Shown: positions 56,567 to 64,000 of the stretch, piece by piece
Layout of the letters: each line of letters opens with the position of its first letter
Numbering within the stretch: position 1 is the first letter of the stretch
From: Massilia sp. PDC64
GTDB lineage: Bacteria > Pseudomonadota > Gammaproteobacteria > Burkholderiales > Burkholderiaceae_D
Reading direction: 5' to 3'
NCBI RefSeq assembly: GCF_900101265.1
Contig: NZ_FMZS01000004.1
Coordinates: 372,001 to 436,000, forward strand
Length of the DNA: 64,000 nt
The notes under the pieces: generated by a model
Seen by the model: the letters and a program-made list of their open reading frames with translations, nothing else
The model's database searches: none
Told to the model about the DNA's origin: nothing
Made by a program: the position numbers and the translations under genes

Positions 56567-57004
56567 TCACACGGCCACCGATTCAGCCAGCCCGACAATG
56601 ATGCCCTCCGGCCCACGAACATATGCCAGCCGATACGACGCCCCATACCGCATCTCGCCGGTGATCTCGTCGCCACGCTCCCGCAAGCGCGCCACCATTG
56701 CATCGATGTCGTCGACGGCAAACATCACCCGCCGCAAGCCGAGCGCATTCACCGGCACGTTCACGGGCCCGTACCTGACGGCATCCGGCGAGTGAAACTT
56801 GTCCAGCTCGATACCCTGGCCGTCCGGCGTGCGCAGCATCGCCAGCGTCGCCCTGACGTCCTCCAGGCCGATCAGGCGCCCGACCTCCGGTCCCTCGACC
56901 GTCGTTTCGCCCTCGAGCGTGAGCCCGAGCGCGATGAAAAACGCCTTCACGGCCTCGAGATCGTCCACGACGATGAGGACGTTATCCATCCGTTTGACTG
57001 TCAT
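56567..57004 (-). CDS. VOC-superfamily (glyoxalase-like) protein
   Basis: A 145-residue protein with the paired beta-alpha-beta-beta-beta modules of the vicinal oxygen chelate fold: module 1 from DNVLIVVDDLEAVKAFFIALG, module 2 from RRVMFAVDDIDAMVARLRERG to YVRGPEGIIVGLAESV. Members include glyoxalases, dioxygenases and antibiotic-binding proteins; the reaction is not predictable. The ATG overlaps the LysR stop (ATGA), so regulator and VOC protein are co-translated. Confidence 0.88.
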   Translation of the reverse strand: MTVKRMDNVLIVVDDLEAVKAFFIALGLTLEGETTVEGPEVGRLIGLEDVRATLAMLRTPDGQGIELDKFHSPDAVRYGPVNVPVNALGLRRVMFAVDDIDAMVARLRERGDEITGEMRYGASYRLAYVRGPEGIIVGLAESVAV

Positions 57005-57903
57005 TGTTCCGCCCCCATCAATTCGACGACCCAGTCGATGAATACGCGCAGCTTCCTGCCGACGCGGCGATTGGCGGGATACGCCACGTATAGCGGCATC
57101 GGCGCGATCTCCCAGCCGTCGAACAGCTGGACAAGTTCGCCCTTCGCGACCGCCTCCCGCGCCATGTAATCGGGCAGCCACAGCACGCCCAGCCCGGCCA
57201 GTCCGGCCGCGAGATACGCATTGCCGTCGTCGATCGCCAGCATGTAGCGCGCGTCCAGTCGCACGGTCTCATCCGCCCGCCGCAGCGCGTAATCGAATCC
57301 CTGGCCGGAGCGCGCGCCGCGGAACTGCACGATGCGATGCGCCGGCTCGCGCAGCTGCGCCGGATGCGCCGGGACGCCGGCGATTTCCAGATAGGCCGGC
57401 GCCGCATAGACGCGCAGTTGCAGGTCGGCCACGTGGCGGGCGACCAGCGACTGGTCGGTCAGGACGCCGCCGCGCACGACGCAATCGACATTATCCCCGA
57501 TCAGGTCCACCATCCGGTCGCTGACGCCCAGGTCGAGCTGGATGTCCGGGTAGCGTGCGTAGAACGCAGGCAGCGCCGGCACGAGCAGCATCGTCGCGAA
57601 CGGGCTCGGTACGTCCACGCGCAAGCGCCCTGCCGGCGCCGCCGCCTTGTTCGGCAACCCGGCCTCGAGCTCTTCCAGCTCGGCCAGCATGTGCACCACG
57701 CGCTCGTAAAAGACGGCGCCATCTTCCGTGACGTTCACCTTGCGCGTGGTCCGGTGCAGCAGTTTCACGCGCAGCCGCGTTTCCAGTTGCTGGATGAGCT
57801 GGGTGACGGTCGCCCGGCTCATGTCCAGAGTCTGCGCGGCCTTCGTGAAACTGCCTGCTTCCACGACGCGTACGAACGCCCGCATGCCATCGAATCGATC
57901 CAC
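57001..57903 (-). CDS. LysR-family transcriptional regulator
   Basis: A 300-residue regulator with an N-terminal winged helix-turn-helix (MRAFVRVVEAGSFTKAAQTLDMSRATVTQLIQQLE) and a two-lobed effector domain (GRLRVDVPSPFA, DLIGDNVDCVVRGG). I chose GTG 57903, giving the common LysR opening -DRFDGMRAFVRV, with GGAG five bases upstream. The ATG at 57918 would place the operator inside the coding region. It is divergent from the RidA gene, which it probably controls, and coupled to the VOC gene downstream. Confidence 0.9.
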   Translation of the reverse strand: MDRFDGMRAFVRVVEAGSFTKAAQTLDMSRATVTQLIQQLETRLRVKLLHRTTRKVNVTEDGAVFYERVVHMLAELEELEAGLPNKAAAPAGRLRVDVPSPFATMLLVPALPAFYARYPDIQLDLGVSDRMVDLIGDNVDCVVRGGVLTDQSLVARHVADLQLRVYAAPAYLEIAGVPAHPAQLREPAHRIVQFRGARSGQGFDYALRRADETVRLDARYMLAIDDGNAYLAAGLAGLGVLWLPDYMAREAVAKGELVQLFDGWEIAPMPLYVAYPANRRVGRKLRVFIDWVVELMGAEQ

Positions 57904-57910
57904 GACGTCT

Positions 57911-57941
57911 CCAAACATTGATTGTTTGGATTATACAAACA
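57911..57941. promoter_or_regulatory. Triple half-site operator between LysR and RidA genes
   Basis: CCAAACA-5-TGTTTGG (57911-57929, perfect) shares its right half with TGTTTG-7-CAAACA (57923-57941). Three alternating half-sites in a LysR divergent gap, adjacent to the preferred LysR start, fit a LysR binding region with two alternative dimer registers. Confidence 0.65.
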
Positions 57942-58020
57942 GTGATGGCGCAACTTGCCCATTTATCGCGAACGCCGCCGGCTCTACAGTGAACGCCACC
58001 ACCCACACAAGGAGACCACC

Positions 58021-58416
58021 ATGACCATCCGCGACGTCGTTTTCCCGCCGGGCCGCCAGGCACTCTATGAAAAGAACCGCTATTCGCCGGCCGTGCGTGC
58101 CAACGGCTTCCTGTTCGTCTCGGGCCAGGTCGGCAGCCGCGAGGACGGCTCGCCCGAACCCGACCTCGACGACCAGGTCCGGCGCGCCTTCCGCAACCTG
58201 AACGCCATCCTGGCTGCGGCCGGCTGCGGCTTCGAGGACGTGGTCGACGTGACCGTCTTCATCGTCGATCCGCAATCGAAGTTCGAGCGTATCTGGAGCG
58301 TGGCGCAGGAATTCTGGGGAGAAGCGCCCTATCCGAACGTCACCGCCGTCGGCGTCACCTGGCTCTACGGTTTCGAGTTCGAGATCAAGGCGATCGCGCG
58401 CTTGCCGCACGCTTGA
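58021..58416 (+). CDS. RidA/YjgF-family protein
   Basis: A 131-residue protein of the RidA/Rid superfamily, trimeric proteins that in the archetype hydrolyse reactive enamine/imine intermediates. Motifs: NRYSPAVRANGFLFVSGQVG, the FRNLNAILAAAGCGFEDVVDVTVFIVD core and the C-terminal YPNVTAVGVTWL. The conserved Arg of true RidA (in the xxxRxxV motif) is not evident here, so it may be a subfamily without imine deaminase activity (inference). It is divergent from the LysR gene across a clear operator. Confidence 0.85.
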   Translation: MTIRDVVFPPGRQALYEKNRYSPAVRANGFLFVSGQVGSREDGSPEPDLDDQVRRAFRNLNAILAAAGCGFEDVVDVTVFIVDPQSKFERIWSVAQEFWGEAPYPNVTAVGVTWLYGFEFEIKAIARLPHA

Positions 58417-58444
58417 CACGTCCCATCTACCGAGCTATCTTGGC

Positions 58445-58466
58445 AACGTTTCCACGTGGAAACGTT
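58445..58466. promoter_or_regulatory. Perfect 22-base palindrome
   Basis: AACGTTTCCAC followed directly by its exact reverse complement, 28 bases after the RidA stop. The core resembles LacI/GalR-type operators, but no such regulator is nearby. It could also extend the hairpin of the adjacent terminator. Confidence 0.5.
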
Positions 58467-58468
58467 TC

Positions 58469-58500
58469 AATAGCGGCCGTTTCGACGGCCGTTATTTTCA
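58469..58500 (+). terminator. Rho-independent terminator after the RidA gene
   Basis: A 12-base stem (aatagcggccgt with acggccgttatt, one G-U pair) closed by a very stable TTCG tetraloop, followed by a T-rich tail. Confidence 0.8.
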
Positions 58501-58504
58501 TTTT

Positions 58505-58526
58505 ATACATGATGATTATCATGTAT
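58505..58526. promoter_or_regulatory. Palindromic operator (Fur-like) before the di-haem gene
   Basis: ATACATGAT - GATT - ATCATGTAT, perfect nine-base arms, 93 bases before the di-haem lipoprotein start. The GATnATnATnATC-like core resembles a Fur or related metalloregulator box. No regulator gene is adjacent. Confidence 0.55.
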
Positions 58527-58618
58527 TCAGCTTTATTGACGCAGAAACAATAAAAAGCGCCGCCAGAGCGCATCGCCAGCGGGGCCATCCCGCGTGACCC
58601 GACCTTCAAGGAGGAACC

Positions 58619-61600
58619 ATGCCACACCGGTATCGAGCAATACCACCCACCCTGGCGCTGTTGATCGGCGCCCTGCTCTCCGCCTGCGGCGCCGGCGATC
58701 CCGCCGCGCCCGGTGCGCAGACGATGACGCGCACCGCGGCGGACATCGCGACGGAAACTGCGCTCACGCCCACCGGCGCCACCGCCAGCGGGTCGGAACG
58801 GGGCGACCTGTCGGCCGCCGCCGCAATTGACCATGACGCCGGCACGCGCTGGAGCAGCGGCTTCACGGACGACCAATGGCTGACGCTCGACTACGGCAAG
58901 ACCGTGACGATCAGCCGCGTCAACATCGTCTGGGAAAACGCACACGCGCTGCAATACCTGCTGCAGGTCTCGGACGACAACGTGCACTGGACCACGATCA
59001 AGACCGTCGACGCCAGCACGGGCGGTACCGAAGACTTCAGCGGCCTGTCGGCCCAGGGCCGCTACCTGCGGATGCAGGGCGTCAAACGCTCGAGCCAGTA
59101 CGGTTATTCGATCTTCGAGATCCAGGCCTTCACGGGCACGCCGCCAACGCCGGGCGGCAGCGTCCCGACGCCGATCCCGGTCGACCTGACCAAGCCCGGC
59201 GTCGTCGTCAAGCCGGTCGCCGCAACCTCGTCGGCGGTCGAGAACGGCGGACTGGCGGCATCGATGGCGATCGATGGCAAGCCGGATACACGCTGGGCCA
59301 GCGCCGCCGAGGACGGCGCCTGGATCCAGTTCGATTTCGGCGCGCCGACGCCCATCGGCGCCATGAAACTGGTCTGGGAAAACGCATACGGCAAGGAATA
59401 CGCGCTGCGCACGTCGGACGACGGCAAGACGTGGACCCAGCTGCGCTACGTCGCCGAGGGCAAGGGCGGGACGGAAGAATTCCTCAACCTGAACACGAGC
59501 GCGCGCTACGTGCGCCTGCAAGGCGTCGCGCGCGCCACGCAATACGGTTACTCGCTGTTCGAGGTCGAGTTCCGCACACCCGGCAGCGACAATACACTGC
59601 CCGTCAACGCGACGTCGGCACTGAAGTATCCGGCGTCGGGCAGCGGATGGGCGCCCTTGCCCGCGTCCGCCGAACCGCTGGAGACGCTGCAATTCACCCT
59701 CCCCGACGGCACGCTCGTGACGCGCTTCGGCGCGCGCGCGATGGCCCGCCACGGGCGCGAGCGCGGCGAGGACTGGAACGAGATCGGCTACGGCCCGAAC
59801 GACACCGTCGATCCCGTGACGGGCCTGCCGCTCGACAAGGGACCGGGCAACTACCTCACGTTCGTGCCGCAGTACTTCCAGAACCGCACTTGGGGCATCG
59901 AGATCATCGACAACAGCCGCGTCGCGGGCGTCACGAAGCCGACGCTGGTCTACAACCAGTACACGCAGGTCGACTTCCTGCCCGGCCAGGTGGCGTTCTT
60001 CCGCGGCTTCGACCGGCCCGGCGTCACGGGCTACGGGTGGATGAACCCGGGCGAACTGGTCGACCGCAACGTGACCATCTGCAAGCCGACGCCTTATCCG
60101 GCGCCGGGCAGGCTGACCGCGACATCGGGCATCAACGGGGCCTGCACGCTGCTCGTCAAGGAATATCCGGGGCATGCGGATCTCGGTGCCGACGGCTTCC
60201 CGAACGGGAAGGACGTCGCGGCCCGTCCGCTCGTCGTCGGCGACGTCATCGAGGTCGCGCCGTCCATGTTCTCGACGACGGATGCGATGGCCGCGAAAGG
60301 CGACAACGGCGGCATCCGCTATTACGGTCCGGAATGGGTGTACGTGGTCGGCTCCGGCCTGCGTCCGTGGTACGGCGTACAGCCGCGCCTGAATTCCGTG
60401 CCGCTGCCGGATGCCACGCTGTCCGGCGGCCTCGGTTCCGTCTCCTACAATTATTCGGACAACGGCCTGTTCATGTTCCAGCAGCCGCAGAACAACGCGG
60501 GCATGCAGAACGTGCAGCGCTTCGTCGAGGGACGGCGCCTCGTCCACACGAACTTCACGACGGGCGACCACAACGAACCGGGCAACGACCGCTACCTGGG
60601 CGCGGTGGGCCTGCAGGGGGCGCGCTTCAACCAGTCCGCGTGCATCGGCTGCCACGTCAACAACGGCCGCAGCCCGGCGCCCACCGGCGTCAACCAGAAG
60701 CTGGACGCGATGTCCGTGCGCGTGGCCGTGTCGGGCGCGGACGGTCGGCAGCTGCCGCATCCGCAATACGGCACTACAATCCAGATGAACGGCGTCCAGA
60801 TGAACGGCACCCGCAACTGGGGCACCGCCGTGCGCGTGGCCGGCTTCGAGTCGAAGACGGTCAGGCTGGCGGACGGCACGACCGTCGAGCTGCGCAAACC
60901 GACGCTGTCGTTCGAAGGGCCGGTGCCGGAGATCGCGTCGCTGCGCGCGGCCCAGCCGATGATCGGCACCGGCCTGCTGGAAGCCGTGCCGGAAGCGGAC
61001 ATCCTCGCGCGCGTGCGCACGACACCCGACGCGGACGGCGTGCGCGGCGTCGCCAATTATGCCTACGACCCGGAGAGCGGCGCCGTGCGCCTGGGCCGCT
61101 TCGGCTGGAAGGCAGCGAAAGCGACCCTGCGCCACCAGGCGGCCGAAGCGCTGCTGCTCGACATGGGCGTGCCGTCGCCCGTCTACCCGAACCGCGCCTG
61201 CGCGAACGGCCCCGTGGCCTGCGCGGCCGGCGGCACGCAGGCCGGCATCGCGGAAGCGGACCTGCAAAAGATCGCCCACTACCTGGCGCTCGTCGCCGTG
61301 CCCGCGCAGCGCAGCCTGTCCAGCGGATTCCCGAAAGGCGTGGCGCCGCTCGACGAGCACAGGGTCGATCCGGTGCAGGTCGCCACGGGCGCCAAGCTGT
61401 TCCAGGGCATGCGCTGCACGGCCTGCCACACGGCGGAGATGAAGACGGGCAGCGGCCACCTGTTTGCGGAGCTGCGCAACCAGACGATCCATCCGTACTC
61501 GGACCTCCTGCTGCACGACATGGGCGACGGCCTGGCGGACGGGTTTGCGGAAGGCCAGGCGACGGGCGCGATGTGGCGCACGGCGCCGCTGTGGGGCATC

Positions 61601-61783
61601 GGCTACACGGACAAGGTGATGGGCAATCCGAGCCGCGTGGGCTATCTGCACGACGGCCGCGCGCGCACGCTCACCGAAGCCATCCTGTGGCATGGCGGCG
61701 AAGCGACCCAGGCGCGCCTGCGCTTCGAGAACCTCGGCAAAGCCGACCGCGATGCGCTGCTGGCGTTCCTCAGGTCGCTGTGA
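58619..61783 (+). CDS. Di-haem oxidoreductase lipoprotein with two discoidin (F5/8-type) domains
   Basis: A 1054-residue envelope lipoprotein (lipobox LLSAC, Cys23). Two galactose-binding/discoidin-like domains occupy ~45-185 and ~200-325 (DHDAGTRWSSGFTDDQW, DGKPDTRWASAAEDGAW; each ends in YGYSIFEI/YGYSLFEV). The rest matches the di-haem oxidoreductase (DUF1111) family, with two c-type haem sites, CIGCH at Cys675 and CTACH at Cys933. These proteins resemble MauG/cytochrome-c-peroxidase-like enzymes and often sit near metal or imelysin genes. The sugar-binding domains may tether it to the cell surface glycan. AAGGAGGAACC precedes the ATG. A Fur-like palindrome lies upstream. Confidence 0.88.
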   Translation: MPHRYRAIPPTLALLIGALLSACGAGDPAAPGAQTMTRTAADIATETALTPTGATASGSERGDLSAAAAIDHDAGTRWSSGFTDDQWLTLDYGKTVTISRVNIVWENAHALQYLLQVSDDNVHWTTIKTVDASTGGTEDFSGLSAQGRYLRMQGVKRSSQYGYSIFEIQAFTGTPPTPGGSVPTPIPVDLTKPGVVVKPVAATSSAVENGGLAASMAIDGKPDTRWASAAEDGAWIQFDFGAPTPIGAMKLVWENAYGKEYALRTSDDGKTWTQLRYVAEGKGGTEEFLNLNTSARYVRLQGVARATQYGYSLFEVEFRTPGSDNTLPVNATSALKYPASGSGWAPLPASAEPLETLQFTLPDGTLVTRFGARAMARHGRERGEDWNEIGYGPNDTVDPVTGLPLDKGPGNYLTFVPQYFQNRTWGIEIIDNSRVAGVTKPTLVYNQYTQVDFLPGQVAFFRGFDRPGVTGYGWMNPGELVDRNVTICKPTPYPAPGRLTATSGINGACTLLVKEYPGHADLGADGFPNGKDVAARPLVVGDVIEVAPSMFSTTDAMAAKGDNGGIRYYGPEWVYVVGSGLRPWYGVQPRLNSVPLPDATLSGGLGSVSYNYSDNGLFMFQQPQNNAGMQNVQRFVEGRRLVHTNFTTGDHNEPGNDRYLGAVGLQGARFNQSACIGCHVNNGRSPAPTGVNQKLDAMSVRVAVSGADGRQLPHPQYGTTIQMNGVQMNGTRNWGTAVRVAGFESKTVRLADGTTVELRKPTLSFEGPVPEIASLRAAQPMIGTGLLEAVPEADILARVRTTPDADGVRGVANYAYDPESGAVRLGRFGWKAAKATLRHQAAEALLLDMGVPSPVYPNRACANGPVACAAGGTQAGIAEADLQKIAHYLALVAVPAQRSLSSGFPKGVAPLDEHRVDPVQVATGAKLFQGMRCTACHTAEMKTGSGHLFAELRNQTIHPYSDLLLHDMGDGLADGFAEGQATGAMWRTAPLWGIGYTDKVMGNPSRVGYLHDGRARTLTEAILWHGGEATQARLRFENLGKADRDALLAFLRSL

Positions 61784-61786
61784 CCT

Positions 61787-62338
61787 TCACGCGCGATCCA
61801 GCCAGTCGCGCGTGGACCGGATGGCGGCGTAGCCGAATTCGAGCGATGCCATCGCCGCCGCGTGTACCTGGGCGGCGGGCACGGTCACGCCGCCGTACGC
61901 GAGATCGAGCGTCGCGCACGCGTCGTGCAGCACGGTGACGGCATAGCCCATGTCGGCCGCGGCACGGGCGCACGCCTCGATGCACATGTGGCTCATCGCG
62001 CCGGCGAGCACCAGCTCCCTGACGCCGGCGGCATCGAGCCGCGCCTTGAGGTCGGTCGCGCGGAACGCGTTCACGTGCTGCTTGACGATGACGGGTTCGT
62101 CGCCCTGGGGCGCGACCGCCGGCTGGAAGTCGACGTTCGGCGTGCCGGGCGCGAAGATGGGGGCATCCGCGCGCGGCGCTTCGTGGCGGACGTGGAACAC
62201 GGGAAGACCGGTCGCACGCGCGTGCCCGATGGCGGCTACCGCGTTGGCGACGGCCGCGTCCAGGCCGGACAGCGGCAGCTTCCCGGTCGGCAGGTATTCG
62301 TTCTGCAGGTCGATGACGATGAGGGCGGTGTGATGCAT
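61787..62338 (-). CDS. Isochorismatase-like cysteine hydrolase
   Basis: A 183-residue hydrolase of the isochorismatase/nicotinamidase superfamily. The triad is visible: Asp in ALIVIDLQNEY, Lys in VIVKQHVNAF and Cys in GAMSHMCIEACA. Related enzymes act on nicotinamide, N-carbamoyl compounds or isochorismate; this sequence does not show which. AGGAG seven bases before the ATG fixes the start. The GlxA-type regulator gene lies upstream on the same strand (103 bases away) and may control it. Confidence 0.88.
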   Translation of the reverse strand: MHHTALIVIDLQNEYLPTGKLPLSGLDAAVANAVAAIGHARATGLPVFHVRHEAPRADAPIFAPGTPNVDFQPAVAPQGDEPVIVKQHVNAFRATDLKARLDAAGVRELVLAGAMSHMCIEACARAAADMGYAVTVLHDACATLDLAYGGVTVPAAQVHAAAMASLEFGYAAIRSTRDWLDRA

Positions 62339-62441
62339 TGCGGGGCTCCTGTTGTAGTTGGGGAGCCCGTATCTTCGGCGGAAACCGGGGCCGGGCCGAG
62401 TGGCGCCGCCGACAAGATCGGTGGCGCCGCCGACACGGCAT

Positions 62442-63416
62442 TCAGGCGGCGCGCGCGCCCTGCTCCGCCGCGCACCGCCGCCGGAACTCGCCGGGCGCCA
62501 CGCCGACGATGCGCGTAAAGACCTTGCGGAAGGCGCCCGGATCCGCATAGCCGACTTCCCACGCCACGCGGTCGATCGACAGGCGCGACGACTGCAGCAA
62601 CTCGCGCGCCCGGCCCACGCGCAGGCGCTGGCAATACTCGGTGCTCGTCAGGCCCGTGGCCCTGCGGAAGCGGCGCAGGAACGTGCGCTCTTCCAGGCCC
62701 GCCATCCGCGCGAGTGTCTCCAGCGCCACGTCTCTCGCCTGGGTCGCCTGCAGCCAATGCTGGACCTTGAGCACGGCCGCATCGCCGTGCGTCAGGCACG
62801 GCGCGAACACGCCGGGACAGGGTTGCCAGCCGTCGGGCGGATCGATCAGAAGTGCGCGCGCCGTCCGCAGCATCGCTTCCGGCCCCAGAAAACGATCCAC
62901 CAGCCGCAGGCCCAGGGCGGGCCAGTGCATCAGGCCTCCCGCCGTGATCACGTCGCCGTCGTCGACGAGAGGACGGTCCGCGTCCACGCGCACGTCCGGG
63001 TGGCGCCGTTGCAGCGCGGCCGCGAACGCTCGAGGCGTGGCCACCCTGCGACCCGCCATCAGGCCCGTGTCGGCCAGGACGAACGCGCCGACGCACACGG
63101 AGGCCAGCACGGCGCCCTCCGCATGCCGTGCGCGCAGCCAGGCCGCGAGCCCGACGCAAGCGTCCGGACCGGGCGGCGCCGCCAGCGTGGGCGGCACGAT
63201 CAGCACGGACGGCACACCGGTGTCGTCCCCGCCGTCGCGCACGGGCGCCAGGTCCGGCGCGTGCTGGTGCCACCGCGTCACGCGCAGCGCCGGCGTCGAC
63301 TGCCCCCCGTAGGCCGCGGCGATGCCGAACAGGTCGACCAGGCCCAGCACGGCCGCCTGCTGGACACCCGGATACAGGACGAGGCCGATGTCGATATTGT
63401 TTATGTGACGCATCAC
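62442..63416 (-). CDS. GlxA-type transcriptional regulator (DJ-1/PfpI + AraC HTH)
   Basis: A 324-residue regulator. The N-terminal DJ-1/PfpI-like domain (IDIGLVLYPGVQQAAVLGLVDLF, ASVCVGAFVLADTGLMAGRRVATP with the nucleophile-elbow Cys) probably senses a small molecule. The C-terminal AraC domain has two helix-turn-helix motifs (LETLARMAGLEERTFLRRFRRATG and IDRVAWEVGYADPGAFRKVF). ATG 63416 or 63413 both fit. It is likely the regulator of the isochorismatase-like gene and perhaps of the divergent SGNH gene 74 bases away. Confidence 0.9.
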   Translation of the reverse strand: MMRHINNIDIGLVLYPGVQQAAVLGLVDLFGIAAAYGGQSTPALRVTRWHQHAPDLAPVRDGGDDTGVPSVLIVPPTLAAPPGPDACVGLAAWLRARHAEGAVLASVCVGAFVLADTGLMAGRRVATPRAFAAALQRRHPDVRVDADRPLVDDGDVITAGGLMHWPALGLRLVDRFLGPEAMLRTARALLIDPPDGWQPCPGVFAPCLTHGDAAVLKVQHWLQATQARDVALETLARMAGLEERTFLRRFRRATGLTSTEYCQRLRVGRARELLQSSRLSIDRVAWEVGYADPGAFRKVFTRIVGVAPGEFRRRCAAEQGARAA

Positions 63417-63490
63417 GGAAACCGTTTGTTGTAAATCAATGCACCGGCATGATACCGGTCAGTGCACAATATCCGAAAACGGAGGCCGCC

Positions 63491-64000
63491 ATGCCGCACA
63501 TCTACAAGCCCGAGGAGAGCTGGGACAATGCCGACATCGGCTACCCGTCCGCGCTCGCCATCGGCGATTCCTGGTTCTGGTACGTCAACAACAATATCCT
63601 GGGCACGATGATCCATCATCCCGCCCTGTCCGGCGACCACCGCAATATCCAGCTCGTGGGTTACAACGGTGCGCGCCTGCGGGATTACGTCGGCGACGGC
63701 AAGTACGCGGACACGGTGGAACATTTCCTCCGTCCCGGTTTCGTGGAAGTGTTCTCGGAGTTCTACATCAGCGGGGCCGGCAACGATGCCGTCGACGTGG
63801 ACCTCGCGCTGCTCGACCATTGCCCGCCCGGGACGGATGCGCATGGCTGGATCGACGCCCTCGGCATGGACGGCATGCTGTTCCGGCTGCGCCAGTCCCT
63901 CACGCGGCTGATCGCGTCCATCCGCGTCGCCAAGCACGCCAGCGCCACCCTGGCGCCCATCTTCGTGCACGGCTACGATTATCCCGTGCCGGACGGCCGG
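63491..64000 (+). CDS. SGNH-type hydrolase, 3' end beyond window
   Basis: The first 170 codons of a protein that runs off the window end. MPHIYKPEESWDNADIGYPS is followed by SGNH-like blocks: block I AIGDSWFWYVN (nucleophile Ser), block III-like ISGAGNDAVD (Gly, Asn), and HGYDYPVPDGR resembling block V context. No signal peptide is visible. GGAGG lies six bases before the ATG. SGNH enzymes are esterases or lipases; the substrate is unknown. It is divergent from the GlxA-type regulator. Confidence 0.75.
   Translation, partial: MPHIYKPEESWDNADIGYPSALAIGDSWFWYVNNNILGTMIHHPALSGDHRNIQLVGYNGARLRDYVGDGKYADTVEHFLRPGFVEVFSEFYISGAGNDAVDVDLALLDHCPPGTDAHGWIDALGMDGMLFRLRQSLTRLIASIRVAKHASATLAPIFVHGYDYPVPDGR

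Noticed and set aside
58427..61693. Long open frame (1088 codons) on the minus strand
   Set aside because: It is antisense to the di-haem lipoprotein gene. Its translation is Arg/His/Val-rich with no domain, as expected from an antisense frame of GC-rich DNA.

Overview
The window looks like chromosomal DNA of a high-GC betaproteobacterium, most likely Oxalobacteraceae (Massilia/Telluria/Duganella type). This is inferred from the gene content (KGG stress protein, paired DUF5985-like membrane proteins, a PEP-CTERM protein, an XrtA-type glycosyltransferase, several sensory kinases), the strong G/C bias at third codon positions and the dense gene packing. I see no rRNA, tRNA, CRISPR array, insertion sequence or complete prophage.

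Region by region. 1-2.7 kb: 3' part of a GH97 glycosidase convergent with UDP-galactopyranose mutase. 2.9-18.7 kb: stress and signalling genes: KGG protein, MscS channel, two large hybrid histidine kinases around a Nudix hydrolase, a PhyH-type dioxygenase, a three-gene operon with two small membrane proteins, a lipoprotein nuclease, a stress protein with five ~85-residue repeats, and a diguanylate cyclase. 18.9-24.1 kb: queE-queD-tadA (tRNA modification), an alpha/beta hydrolase, LD-carboxypeptidase and a YbiT-type ABC-F ATPase. 24.1-33.3 kb: NAD genes nadA-nadC, a sirtuin, nadB and pnuC, interleaved with a hydrolase, an EamA exporter, a glycosyltransferase and a flavin-binding stress protein. 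33.3-40.4 kb: amidohydrolase, Cys-rich copper-binding protein, an SDR/TetR divergent pair with two operator-like sites, a tyrosine recombinase behind a LexA-type SOS box, and a large protein of unknown function.

40.7-54.5 kb is the main accessory island: flippase, two paralogous FemAB-like acyltransferases, a deacetylase-like protein, a Wzy-like polymerase, a GT4 glycosyltransferase, and a HisH/HisF/WbpG trio that should make an acetamidino sugar. The nine genes overlap or lie close together on one strand. They are followed by a Tat-type tyrosinase, a secreted parallel beta-helix protein, a methyltransferase and a HAF-repeat PEP-CTERM protein. No priming transferase, Wza/Wzc export machinery or exosortase is present, so these must be encoded elsewhere. 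The flippase and the intergenic gaps look more AT-rich than the rest, which suggests acquisition by transfer.

55.6-56.5 kb has no convincing gene. 56.6-64 kb carries a VOC protein/LysR operon divergent from a RidA protein across a triple half-site operator, a large di-haem lipoprotein with two discoidin domains behind a palindromic operator, an isochorismatase-like hydrolase, a GlxA-type regulator, and the 5' part of an SGNH-type hydrolase cut by the window end.

Two patterns cut across the window. Four of about ten convergent gene pairs meet with their stop codons exactly abutting in TGATCA. Many same-strand neighbours overlap as ATGA, GTGA, TTGA or TGATG, implying translational coupling.
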